The notes below the pieces were generated by a model. That model was not told where the DNA came from, did not search any database, and saw nothing but the letters and a program-made list of their open reading frames with translations. A stretch of DNA of 64,000 nucleotides from Larix kaempferi (Eukaryota > Streptophyta > Pinopsida > Pinales > Pinaceae): assembly GCA_027924585.1 (NCBI GenBank), contig BSBM01000386.1:4364001-4428000 (forward strand), written 5' to 3'. This document shows, piece by piece, positions 11,914 through 22,811 of this stretch (its first letter is position 1; each line of letters begins with the position of its first letter). A program made the position numbers and the translations under genes.

Positions 11914-12436
11914 AATCATGGAGATAATCCAATCTACAGATCTCTTGTAAATATGTATTGAGAGGCTTGGATATTTTTTGTAATTTTTGTGGAACAACAT
12001 ACAAAACCCTTGGGTTGAGATCTATTAACATAAGCTCTATCGAGCACAAGTATGTATGGCTATTTTGAGCGTTCTATTTTTGAAACAAGACTGAAAGGAT
12101 GCAGGTAGTCTATATGATGTAAGCTCTCACGAGCAGTTCTATGTTTATTTGATGAATAAAATGATTTTTTTTCCTTTGGAAAAAAAATAGAATAATATAT
12201 ATATAATTAGAACAAAAGAAGGGGGCGTAATGGAGCTCTGCACTTTGGGTCCTGAACTAGGCCCATCTTCAACATTTTTTGTTCCCTGGTAAACATGGTT
12301 TCAGCTCAACCCTTTTCCTTTTTCTTTTTTTTCATCAGCATGCCCTTGTCTGGCCCTTCCCCGAACCTCCACGTCAGCTTCTGCACGGAACCCTGACCTT
12401 AACCGTTAATCCTCCCCACCTCAAAGGCTAGCCACC

Positions 12437-13973
12437 ATGTACGACAATATTGTGTATTTTGAATATTCAGACACTGATCCTATCTTCTGCACGGAAGAAG
12501 AGCTCAGAATTTACATAGGGAACAACAACTCCCCGCCGCCGCAGAACAATAATCTGAGTAAAATCAGTGAAACAATGGCGTCATCCAACGTAGCCACTCA
12601 TGACTCGACCTCACCCTGTACAAACAATGATGAGCCTCCAAAAAATGCTAATCAATTCCCACGTATTGATAATAAAAACATTAGTTCGAAGAAAACATGC
12701 CCCGAGTTGGTGGTTGGAAAGGATATACAAATTGCAGAAATTCCGGATTATTTGAAGCTCGCATTGGTTGGATGTTTCTGCGGGAAACTTACAGGGAAAG
12801 AAGCTCTCTTATCTTGGATGAAGAGGCATTGGCTCCCTACAATCGGATATATTCCGGACTTTCATATTCTCCCTCGAGGATGGTTTCTCTTCAAAACCTG
12901 AGCAGAAGAGGAAGTCACCACCTTACTAAATCAACGTTGGAACTAGGGTCCCTCCACTTTAATTCTGAAATAATGGACAGTAAATTTCAATACTAAAAGG
13001 GAACCCCACAACCTTCAGCAAATCTAGGTCATCCTCCCAGGTCTACCCATGGTCTTTTGGCAAAAATCGTTCCTGGAAGCTATGGGAAATAAACTCGTCA
13101 AATTCATTGCTTTAGAAGAGGATTGGAATACAAAGCAGGACAGGAGATGCGCCCGCATTCTAGTAGATATGGACTTAAGAAATGGGTTGTTTGAGGAAAT
13201 TCTCCTCGAGATGTGCAGCGTCATTTGGAATCAGCGCTTGGAGTGCTGGAAGCTGTCGTTTAGATTTTTTAACTGTAGACAAGTCAACCACCTTCAAAAG
13301 GAGTTCCCATGACAGCTCAAACGACGATAGGGAGGTTCCTAAAAACCTCCTTTTAGAAAGGTGTGGGTCAAAAAGAACAATTTGATGGGTGGCAATTCTT
13401 CAACTTTAGTAGAGGACACTTTAAACATCACCAGCATCGAATGAAAGGTGGCAGAAGTAGAATCATCTCCTTCTCCAGTCGCTTAAGACGTAGCATGTGA
13501 AAAGAAGGATATTGAAGCGGTTCCATTAGAGGAGGGAACTATGGCTGACAGCGACAATAAGGAAAGGAGATCATTTTCTAGACTTGTCGGGACTTCAGAA
13601 GGTAATTCCGTTATTAACCCTAAGGACCCTACTTTTTCTGGTTCAAAGTCAAAATGCTCCCTTCCGTCAATTTTGTCTCCCGCTTCCGAAGCTAGTACCT
13701 CTCCCCACCCTTACGGAAAATGTAGTCAGCATCATCTCGAGCTCCTCGCCACCCCACAGGAAGGAATATGGGTTATGTTCCAAATCAATTAGCGAACAAA
13801 CCATTATCTCCATCAGTGGGCTTGTCTACGACTCTCCCTCAAAATCTAAAACTGGACGTAAACCTCTCCTCTCCAAAGCCCAACTCCAAGCTGCAAAAGA
13901 AATTAAGAAAGGAAAACAATGTACTATTGGCAAGGCGCATAGAGTAGACAAAGCCCTTTCTAAGGGTCGTTAA
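12437..13973 (+). pseudogene. LINE-2 ORF1, DUF4283-like protein, decayed (copy A)
   Basis: ATG 12437 gives an acidic N-terminus, then PELVVGKDIQIAEIPDYLKL, ALVGRFCGKLTGKEAL-like and PDFHILPRGWFLFK motifs up to TGA 12899. The core resumes at 13049 (MVFWQKSFLEAMGNKLVKF, DRRCARILV) and ends FRFFNCRQVNHLQKEFP, a decayed zinc knuckle (CRQxxHLxKxxP). A Pro/Ser-rich linker and a basic tail (KAQLQAAKEIKKGKQC) end at TAA 13971-13973. Frames shift at least twice. Confidence 0.8.
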
Positions 13974-16900
13974 TGCTCGCACTCTCTTTCAACATAAGCA
14001 TTCTATCAGGGGGGGCCAAACAACTTTCCCTCAAAAGGTTAGTCGCCACACTAAAACCTAAGATACTGTTATTTCAAGAAACAATGATGGAGGGCCACAA
14101 AGAAGTAGAAGTGATAAGTGGCCTTTTTAAAGACTGGAAATTGGAAGCAATAGATGTAGAAGGTCACTTCGGGGGTTTAATTTCCGCATGGATCCCAGAA
14201 CTAAGTCTCATCTACTCTGCTTCATACAATTCGTCTCTCAACAGAATTGGAGATTCCAAATCTAAACTTGAAACTTTCCTTCCTCAACGTCTACGCGCCC
14301 TTCCATGGGAGAATTTTTTTTGGGGAATCCTTGTGCATTTCTGGTGCTATGGATTCTCCCAACCTTATTATAGCTAGTGACCTCAATCTAACCCTAAGAA
14401 CTAGAGAATTCTAGGGAAAAAATACTTGTTATGACTCGCTTTTCCCCTTTTTCATTAATTTGTTTGAAGGAAAGAATTTGGTGGACATACAAACGATAAA
14501 ACTTGAACCAACCTGGAGGAATAAGCGAGGAGGAGACCAGGAAATCTCCAAAATATTGGACAGATTTATGATCATAGATGATCTCCTCCAACTTCGGTTA
14601 ATCTTCCACTCTTCGGTGGAAACTGGGGGGGTCTCTGATCATAGACCAATCTCTCTATCCATTTCCATACCTAAGAAGAAACCCCCTGCTCCATTTAAAT
14701 TCAATCCTTCTTGGATAGATAATATGGAATACCATAATCTAGTTAAAGAAAATTGGAGGTCGTTACTCCACTCTCTGTCTACATCTTTCATGCAACCATT
14801 TGCAAATAATCTATCACAGATTAAACATCTCTCCAAAGAATGGGGCAGAAAACAAGAAGCTATTCCACAGAAAGAGCTCAAGGAGATTGAATCCAATTTA
14901 CAAAATCTTTACAACACTTTCTCATATGGAACCTTCTCAAACGAGTAGCTACTCTCCTTGAAGAACTTGGAAGGAAAAAGAGCCTCTCTTTTGGAAAAGG
15001 AAGAACTTTTATGGCGGTTAAAGAGAAGAGATTTATGGATAAAGGAAGGTGACAAGAACACCGAATTCTTTCATTGGTACGAAACTCATAGAAGGAATAT
15101 CAACACAATCATAGAAATCAAAGATGATCAAGGAAATAGTGCTCTTTCTTTTCAGGATAAGGTTAACACAACAGAGGATCATTTCAAGTCTAGATTCACA
15201 GCCCCCACAAATTTCCCTATTGCAGAGATTCTAGAGGTAATAATTTTTTTTCCCAGACTAATCACTGATGAAATGGATGAAAATATAACTAAGGAAGTAA
15301 CTGAGGAAGATATAAGTGTAGTCCTCCATTCTTTCCAGAAAGGTAAGATCCCCGGGCCAGATGGGTTCACTGTGGAATTTTTCATAGGATTCTATGATCT
15401 TTTGAAGGAGGATCTTCTCAAGGTAGTCAAGGAATCACAAAGATCTGGGAAATGTTTGGGTTCTTTTAACTCAAGTTTCATCACTCTAATTCCCAAGAAG
15501 CAGAAATATGAATCCTTGGATATTTCAGACCAATAACCTGTTGCAATAGGATCTACAAAGTAATTTCAAAAGTAATTGCTCAAAGGCTAAAACCTATCCT
15601 CAGTGAGGTAGTCACAGAAGAGGAATTTGAGTTTCCGTTCAATAGGAAAATCCACGATGCTGTTTCACTTGCTCAGGAAACCATCCACACTATCAAGAAG
15701 GAAAAACTTATTGCTTTCACTTTAAAGATAGATCTTTCCAAGGCATACGACAGAGTAAATTGGACCTTCCTACAATTATTGTTGATTCAAAAAGGAATTC
15801 CTCTAATAGTGGTGGACTAGATTATGGGTTGTATTCACTCAGCATCCTTTGATGTACAAATTAATGGATCACCCTCTCATTTCTTCCGTCCAACTCAAGG
15901 CATCCGACAAGGATGTCCCCTGTCTCCTTTTATTTTTCTCTTAGTAGCAGATGCTCTGAGCCGTCTAATACACAAAGCAAGACAAGATGGATTGATAAAA
16001 GGAACCAGGACCTATAATACAGTAACATTAACTCATACCTTGTTTGTCGATGACGTCCTTCTCATGGGGGAAGGGACTTACGGAAACATCCTAGATTTTA
16101 CAAAAATATTGGACTCCTATAAAATGGCCATAGGAGTGGTCATCAACACAAAGAAGTCTAAATTGGTTTTCAACAACCTCTCCGAGGAAACAAAATCCAT
16201 TATGGAGAGGTATTTCCACTTCTCTATTTCCCCAATATAAAAAGGTCTTAAATACTTATGGTTTTTACTCAAACCTAATGCTTACTCATTTCAAGACTGG
16301 CTTTGGTTGTACAAAAAAATTGAAACTCGAATCACACACTGGGCCAATAGTTTTTCATCTAGAGGAGGTAGATTGGTATTGCTTAAAGTTGTACTCCAAA
16401 GCATTCCTGTCTATTCGGCATCGATTGCATACATTTCTAAAGGAATTCTAGTTAAAATAAGGAAGAAATGTTTCTAATTTCTCTGGACAGCAAGCAGGCA
16501 AAAATATGGTATTCCACTGGTCAAATGGTCGACACTCTCTATGCCAAAATCAATGGGTGGATGGGGGATAAAAAATACTGATCTATTTTCTAAATCATTA
16601 GCGGAAAAAACACTATGGAGATTAGCAGAATCCCCCAATTCTCTATGGGGTGGAACGATGACCTCAAAATACTGTCATCCCCACTCAATAGTAGACTGGT
16701 TCAGGAAACCCATCAAAAGCTTAAAAAATTGCTCTACTGGATGGAAAGGGTTGGTCCTTGCATTTCCATTGATTGGAAATTGGGTGGCATGGAGAATAGG
16801 AGATGGTCGCAGTGTGCAAGTTGGAGAAGATCCTTGGTCTGGTGCAAGTGAATATTACAGGATCCTTTCAGAGTTAATCATAGAACTAAGGTCCAAAAAC

Positions 16901-17734
16901 ATTCAGACTCTGGCCAATGCCCAAGCTGAGCAGGAAGAATCAATGAATATAGGTAGATGGAAAACAATTATGCAGCTAGGATTAACAGATGAAAAAGCAG
17001 AATCTTGGGACCATTACATAATAACCCTAAATAGATCCTTCATTTTTCTCAGGGAAGGAGAACCAGATAAACTAACATGGATTAAGAACAACAAAGACGG
17101 GATTTTCTATGCAAAGATATGATATGAAAAAACCATCAACACTCACCCGACAGGTGAACCTCAATCATGGTGGGACAAAATATGGAAAATCACGGCTCCA
17201 CCAAAAACCATAATTACTCTCTGGATGGCTCTAAATAACAAACTCCTCACTTGGAACAACCTTCAAAAAACAGGATTTGAAGGCCCTAGTAACTGTGTAC
17301 TCTGTAATTGTGTTGAGGAATCGATCCCTCACCTCTTTTTCTCTTGTCCCTTTGCAGGACATGTCTGGGAAAGAGCAACTAGGAGCTTGAATATTTTAAT
17401 GCCTCTGCAAACAAAGTCGCTGGAATAAAATGTGAATGGATGGTGGAAAGATCGCAAGGTATGTTTATTTAAAGCTTTTCTTGCACTTTTCGTTTATTCA
17501 ATATGGGAGGTTCGTAACAAGGAGATATTCCAAAACAAACATATTACTCCAGACGTTACAACCTTGGTTCTCATGTAGAAAAAAATTGAACACAAATCCA
17601 AGCCAATAGAAAAATCTCAAAGGATTATATTGTGTCTAGCGATCAATAAAGAACATCCTTGGGATTTTTTCGAAGGGGCAAGTCAAGGAGAACCCCCCTT
17701 GGAGGTGCATGAGGAATTATCTATCTCTCTTATA
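13973..17734 (+). pseudogene. LINE-2 ORF2, truncated endonuclease-RT-zf-RVT (copy A)
   Basis: ATG 13973 overlaps the ORF1 stop in TAATG. Visible motifs: LKPKILLFQETMMEG, DHRPISLSISIP (~14640), the lineage motif KGKIPGPDGFTVEFF (~15340), LDLSKAYDRVNWTF-type (here with KIDLSK at 15727), GIRQGCPLSPFIFLL (~15900), the catalytic FVDDVLLMG (~16040) and the zf-RVT cysteines NCVLCN..EESIPHLFFSCP (~17290-17350). TAG 14946-14948, a frameshift near 15515, TAG 15818-15820 and others interrupt it. The first two are absent in copy B. RNase H is lost at the 17734 breakpoint. Confidence 0.85.
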
Positions 17735-18262
17735 TCAATGCATATCAATCATAGCAAGCATGTCAATCATCACAAGAAGCAAACATAAGAGACAATAGAC
17801 ACACCGAGTTTCCGTGGGGAAAAACCTATGGTGAAAAACCCCACAACTTCCTCAGAGATAGATAGAGCAATGATACAACCAAAGTACAACCCAAGTACAC
17901 AGAGATAGACTCCTCCTAGCAGCTGATCCTCCTCCTCACATGTGTGCCACTTTCTGAGTGATGTAGAGTGAGATAATGAAGTGATCCAAATAGAGATCGG
18001 GAGATCTCTATTTATACTTGTCCTGACTGCCCAATAAACTTATGGGGCCGACTTGTCTAGCTTAGCACAATAACCCAATGTTAACTTAATCAGGGCCGAT
18101 CCCACACATGGTGGTCTAATAACCCATCGGCAAGTTATGACACTTGTCAATACAAATGATGACACTTCCGTATAGAGGAATAATAACATCTCTATAGGAG
18201 TACAATATACATAGATGAAAGACATGGGTGAAACACATTCCAAAGTTACATATACATCAACA
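17731..18262 (-). mobile_element. Truncated, inverted LTR related to the 20321 Copia family
   Basis: Read on the minus strand it starts TGTTGATGTATATGTAACTT at 18262 and follows the 599-bp LTR of the 20321 element: TTATTCCTCTATA, GGGTTATTAGACCACC, GACAAGTCGGCCCC, GTATAAATAGAGAT, GGAAGTTGTGGGGTTTTTCA. It stops at ATTGATATA, so the last ~70 bp of the LTR, including the CA end, are missing. Identity looks like 80-90%, so it is an older family member. The truncated end joins LINE-2 of copy A through a shared TATA. No target duplication is possible at this end. Confidence 0.9.
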
Positions 18263-18330
18263 AGGGAGTGTGCAATTTTTGCACACGGGCGTCAACTTTG
18301 CAAAATCGTCCATCGGGCACTTGTTGACGG

Positions 18331-19449
18331 ATGATGATCATGATGGTGGTGGTGATGGTGATGAAGATGTTGATGATGAGGGTGATGAGAATGATGATCG
18401 TGATGATGACGATGATGATGGTTTACTATGACTATGATGAGGATGATGATCATGATGGTGGTGGTGAGGATGATGAAGATGTTGATGATGATGATGATGA
18501 TGATGACGGTGGTGGTGGTGGTGATAATGAAGATGATGATCCTGATGATGATGATGATGGTGGTGGTGGTGATGAAGATGATGATCATGATGAAGATGAT
18601 GATGATTAGGGTGAGGATGATGATGGTGAGGGTGATGATGATGATTACGAAACTTGTGCAATTTATCAAAAACAAACATAGGACCATGAAGATGTTGATG
18701 TTGATGATGATGATGATGATGAATATGATGATGATGGTGGTGGTGGTGATGAAGATGATGATCATGATGAAAATGATGATGATGGCGATGATGATGATGA
18801 GTGTGAGGGTGAGGAGGATGAGGATGGGGATGAGGAGGAGGGTGATGAGAATGATGGTGAGGATGTGAATGAGGGTGAGGATGATGAGGATGATGATCAT
18901 GATGGTGGTGGTGATGATGATGAAGATGTTGATGATGAGGTTGATGAGAATGATGACCGTGATGATGAATATGTTGACGATGATGATGATGATGAAGATA
19001 ATGGTTCACCATGATGATGATGAGGATGAGGATGAGGATGAGTATGAGGGTGAGGATGATGAGGATGAGTATGAGGAAGAGGGTGAGGATGATGAGGATG
19101 ATGATGAGGATGAGGGTGAGGATGATGAGGATGATGATGAGGATGAGGATAAGCATGAGGATGAGGATGAGGGTTAGGAGGATGAGGATGAGGATGAGGA
19201 TGAGGGTGAGGATGATGAGGATGATGAGGATGAGGATGAGTATGAGGGCGAGGATGATGAGGATGATGAGGGTGAGGATGATGAGGATGATGATGATGGT
19301 GGTGGTGGTGGTGGTGTTGAAGATGATGATGATGATGGTGGCGGTGGTGATGAAGATGATGATGATGGCGATGATGAAGATGATGATGAGGGTGAGGATG
19401 ATGAGGATGAGGATGAGGATGAGGATGAGGGTGATGATGATGATTATGA
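18331..19449. repeat. GAT/GAG-rich satellite with higher-order units
   Basis: Over 1.1 kb composed of GATGAT, GATGAG, GGTGGT and GAAGAT words, strongly purine-biased on the plus strand. It is not a simple microsatellite. A module of ATGATCATGATGGTGGTGG followed by GATGAAGATGTTGATGATGA occurs near 18331, 18445 and 18895, and a unique-looking GAAACTTGTGCAATTTATCA segment occurs at ~18648 and ~19448. All six frames are long and open only because of the repeat (Asp/Glu, Met/Arg, His/Pro, Ile/Leu runs), so I annotate no protein here. Confidence 0.9.
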
Positions 19450-19490
19450 AACTTGTGCAATTTATCAAAACAAACATAGGACCATGAACA

Positions 19491-20315
19491 TCTTATTTTC
19501 GTTCATCAATACAACATTATCAAGGAATATCATTAAACTAGTTAGGTATTTCATTTTCCATGGATTTTGGATGATTACTTTCGCATTATGACAAGTGGAA
19601 AATGGAAATATGAAAGAGGTAAAGCACAAACTAGGGTCTTACATACTAGGGTTTTGTAAGGATAGGGTTTATATCTTCAACTATATTATGAGAGTGAATT
19701 CATGACCAACTATTGGTTAGCATATTTTAACAAACTAGGGTATATTTGTTACATATATTTGACCATATGTACATGAAGGCCCAATGAATTTTATTACACT
19801 TTAGTTATGCATTCCTTGCCATTCAATCGAACTGCATAGATGCTCATGTACGTATATTTTGATGAAATACAATAGCATTGATGAAATGTGTAGCTTCTAT
19901 TGGACTTCCTCTTACTATCTGAAAATATCATAGGATTACATTGATGGTATGTGTAGCATGTTACTATTATGACATAGGTTTTTTCCTTGCACCCATAATC
20001 ATGATCAATGGGTATGAACCCTTGGAGTTGACAAAAAACACAATTTTAAATTAGATATCAAATTAGCATGCATGTGCTAAGTTCAATGAACTGTTGAAAG
20101 ATATTATTAGTTTTTTCCATTAAGATAATGTTTTCATAACAGAATGGTGAGATGTTACTTGATCAACGCAATAAATGTAAGAGAATAAATATTGCTTGAA
20201 ATGTAATTTTATAAATTTCAATAGCATAATTTATCAATTTGTGGAAGAGATGAATCATCACAAGCACAAGTCGAAACTCAAGAGAAAATATGGAATATAT
20301 TGATAGTCGAATGTT
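19491..20315. other. AT-rich spacer, nothing recognised
   Basis: No coding frame, no repeat structure of note and no splice-like exon. It is the left flank of the 20321 Copia insertion; its continuation on the other side is at 27379. Confidence 0.5.
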
Positions 20316-20320
20316 TGTAA

Positions 20321-20919
20321 TGTTGATGTATATGTAACTTCGGAATGTATTTCATCAGTATATTATATGTATATTTATTGTACCCTTATAAGAGATGTGT
20401 TATTCCTCTATAAGGAAGTGTCGTCATGTGGATTGACAAGTGTCGCAAGTGTGTGTACTTGCCGATGGGTTATTAGACCACCTTATGGGGTCGGCCCTGA
20501 TTAATATATAATATAATGTGGGTGTATCTAAGTAGACAAGTCGGCCCCAGTAGGTCACTGGGCAAAAAGGTGAGTATAAATAGAGATAGGAGATCTCTAT
20601 TTTACTCACTCGAAAAAGTAACTATCTCTCTCTCTGAAAAGTGGCGCACTAGTGAGGAGGAGGAGGATCATCTGCTAGGAGACTATCTCAGTGTTATTTG
20701 GTTTTATTTTGGTTGAGCCATTGCTCTCTCTATCTCTGAGGAAGTTGTGGGGTTTTTCACCTTAGGGTTTTCCCCACGGAAACTCTGTGTCTCTTATCTC
20801 TATGCTTTTGATGCTTGTGATGCTTGTCATATTATGATTGTCATGCATTGATATACTGCAGATGTTATTCTCTCAGCAAAGATCCTATAGTATTGTGATT
20901 TAATACTAAAAATTTAACA
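20321..20919 (+). repeat. 5' LTR of the 20321 Copia element
   Basis: Begins TGTTGATGTATATG and ends AAAAATTTAACA. TATA box TATAAATA is at 20575-20582, inside an imperfect hairpin (20570-20609, GTGAGTATAAATAGAGAT against ATCTCTATTTTACTCAC) centred on AGATCT. An older inverted relative is at 17731-18262. Confidence 0.95.
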
Positions 20920-20931
20920 TGGTATCAGAGC
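20920..20931 (+). promoter_or_regulatory. Primer-binding site (initiator-Met tRNA)
   Basis: TGGTATCAGAGC immediately follows the 5' LTR. This is the standard plant Copia minus-strand primer site complementary to the 3' end of initiator-Met tRNA. Confidence 0.9.
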
Positions 20932-21494
20932 TTAACTGAGAAGAAGACATTTTGCAGTGACGGAAGCTTGTATTCCTTGTTTATTGGATTTCTCTCCACA
21001 TATTTTTGAAATTCAGTATAGTAGATTGGATCTACTCATCAAGGCGCATCTATCTGTCCAATCAGAATTCAGTTCCGAGCATTTTCAGATTTGGCCCTAA
21101 AAATTAGGGTTTCCACAAAAATAGGAATTTCTGGAAACTGAAGGCACAGCTGGAAGCTCCTTGCAAAAATCGAAGGTTTGAGCTTTGGATCGAGATTTTT
21201 TGGTTGGGTAGATCTCCGGGAAACTCAAACCCTAATTCAGGGCTCTCCCTAGTGAACCTGGGAGGACAAAAAGGCAATTTTGAAGGGCAAGACTTTGCTG
21301 ATCTCAAATTCTGAATGTACTAGGCTGATCAGCTCTCCAAGGCGCATCTTTCTATCCTTTCGGAATTTTGAAATTCACATTTTGAATTTTTAGGGTTTCT
21401 CTGACAAACCCTAATCCGAGACCAGATCTAGTTTTCAGCACTTCAAGTGGTAAGTCCTAAATCTTTTCTATTTCCATTTGAAGTACTCTTAAAG

Positions 21495-22478
21495 ATGTCT
21501 CTCCACACTAAGCTTGAGGATAAGCTTGAAGGGGCTGACAACTTTCGAGCCTGGAAGTATAGGATTGGGTTAATCCTGGAAGAGAATGAGTTGGACTCAT
21601 ATGTGAAAGAAGACATCCCTATCCCAGAGGATGAAGAAGCCAAGGCATTGCACAAGAAGAACTTGGTCAAGGCAAAGAGAATCATTGCTGATTCTACCAA
21701 AGACCATCTCATACCTCATGTGTCTTCTCTTAAGACACCCAAAGAGATGTTTGAATCCTTGACCAAGCTATTTGAAGGAAAGAACATAAATCGGAAGATG
21801 ACCCTGCGGAACCAATTGAAAGCAGTGAAGTTTCAGAATGGAGAAACCATTCAATCTTACTTTTCAAGGGTCTCCCAGATCAAGGAACAATTAGAAGCAG
21901 TAGATGAAATGGTGGAGAATGGTGAAGTGGTGATGACCACTCTAAATGGCCTACCCAGGTCATGGGATTCCTTTATTCAAGGAATTTGTGCAAGGAAGAA
22001 ATTGATCTCCTTCAACAGATTGAGGGAAGAATGCTCTCAAGAAGAAGCTAGACTCATAGCTCGTGAGGAAAAGATGGGAGGAGAAGATCAAGCTCTTGCA
22101 GCTCACACCAAGAGAAGCAAAACCAAGAAGGATCACTCTCACCACAAAAGATTCCATCAAAAGAGTAAGAAGGACCTAAGATGCTTCACATGCAATGAGA
22201 AGGGTCACTTTGCTTCAGATTGTCCCAAGAACAAAAGGGATAATAACAACAACTCCAGTAAGAAGAAGAAGGGCAGCAAAAGAATGTTTCATGCTCATGC
22301 TGCCGAAGATGATGAACCTCCAAAGAAGAAGGCTAGGGCAGAAAGTAGTAGTGATGATGACTCATCAAGTGAAGAAGAATATGTTCTAATTTCTGCTCTT
22401 ACAGGTACCATCTCCCATGGATGTAATGATTGGTTGATTGATAGTGGGGCTTCCAAACACATGACTGGGTTTAAATAA
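21495..22478 (+). CDS. gag: Copia Gag with start of protease
   Basis: 327 codons from ATG 21495 (MSLHTKLEDKLEGADNFRAW). Residues ~10-190 are a plant Copia capsid (FRAWKYRIGLIL, LTKLFEGKNINRKMTLRNQL, TTLNGLPRSWDSFI). A CCHC zinc knuckle CFTCNEKGHFASDC lies at ~230-243, followed by Lys-rich and Asp/Ser/Glu-rich linkers. The protease active site DWLIDSGASKHMTGFK is at ~312-327. TAA 22476-22478 then stops the frame just beyond the catalytic D-S-G. The same frame stays open after it to 22811, so Gag is complete and protease is cut by one nonsense codon. Confidence 0.9.
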   Translation: MSLHTKLEDKLEGADNFRAWKYRIGLILEENELDSYVKEDIPIPEDEEAKALHKKNLVKAKRIIADSTKDHLIPHVSSLKTPKEMFESLTKLFEGKNINRKMTLRNQLKAVKFQNGETIQSYFSRVSQIKEQLEAVDEMVENGEVVMTTLNGLPRSWDSFIQGICARKKLISFNRLREECSQEEARLIAREEKMGGEDQALAAHTKRSKTKKDHSHHKRFHQKSKKDLRCFTCNEKGHFASDCPKNKRDNNNNSSKKKKGSKRMFHAHAAEDDEPPKKKARAESSSDDDSSSEEEYVLISALTGTISHGCNDWLIDSGASKHMTGFK

Positions 22479-22811
22479 TCCTTTGTGAACCTATCTGAAC
22501 ATGAATCACCCCATAAGGTGAAACTTGGGGATGATTATCAATACCCAATCAAAGGAAGTGGTGAAGCCTCCTACAACCTAGATTCTGGAAAATCATTGAA
22601 GATGAAGGAAGTACTTTATGTACCTGGGCTCAAGAAGAACTTACTCTCCATTTCTGCATTAGATGCAAAAGGTATGAGGGTTGCATTTGTGGATGGCCAA
22701 GTCCTAATGTGGCCAAAGGGAAAGACCATAGATGATGCAGTAGTGATTGGAAAGCAAGAGGGAGGTTTGTACAATTTGAAGGGACAACCTGAACATGCCA
22801 TGGTGAAATAA
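22479..22811 (+). pseudogene. Rest of Copia protease, downstream of one stop
   Basis: Same frame as gag after TAA 22476-22478: SFVNLSEHESPHKVKLGDD, KMKEVLYVPGLKKNLLSIS and GGLYNLKGQPEHAMVK are standard Copia protease to pre-integrase linker motifs. It ends at TAA 22809-22811, where the GAG-pre-integrase HHCC domain should begin but does not. Confidence 0.85.

Larger units (their letters stand above)
6001..12190 (+). mobile_element. Plant L1-type LINE-1, full-length but decayed (copy A)
   Basis: Starts GGGGGGTCGAAGAAGGGAGC directly after a TA microsatellite and ends in TTTTTTTTCCTTTGG plus an A-run, followed by another TA-rich stretch. Two cistrons are recognisable: ORF1 (nucleic-acid-binding) and ORF2 (endonuclease, RT, zf-RVT, RNase H), joined by TAATG. 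Multiple stops and at least two frameshifts make it non-autonomous. LINE-2, a related element of the same type, follows head-to-tail within 30 bp. Confidence 0.9.
1..17734. repeat. Segmental duplication, copy A (direct)
   Basis: The whole stretch recurs in the same orientation at 38793-56508. The coordinate offset is 38792 at the left end, drifts to 38794 through T-run and TA-repeat slippage, and falls to 38774 after a ~21-bp deletion in copy B near 52600. Identity looks close to 99% by eye. LINE-1 shows roughly thirty substitutions over 6.2 kb, and the 575-aa gene shows none at protein level. The copy carries its own gene, two LINEs and palindromes, so it was copied as a block and not by transposition. 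Base 1 already matches copy B, so the left breakpoint is outside the window. The right end is at 17734. Confidence 0.97.
12221..17734 (+). mobile_element. Plant L1-type LINE-2, 3'-truncated (copy A)
   Basis: Second LINE of the same clade as LINE-1, in tandem orientation and separated from it by the TA-rich stretch 12191-12220. It keeps ORF1, endonuclease, RT and zf-RVT, but the RNase H end and 3' UTR are missing: the sequence breaks at TATA 17731-17734 and passes into an inverted Copia LTR. The missing ~580 bp exist at 56509-57088. Confidence 0.9.

Noticed and set aside
17731-18262. Simple solo-LTR insertion at the end of copy A
   Set aside because: The LTR lacks its last ~70 bp and there is no target duplication at the LINE junction, so a clean insertion is excluded.
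18292-19487. Long open frames on both strands (up to 379 codons) in the GAT-rich array
   Set aside because: They arise from a stop-poor trinucleotide repeat. All frames are open and translate to homopolymer-like Met/Arg, Asp/Glu, His/Pro or Ile/Leu runs.
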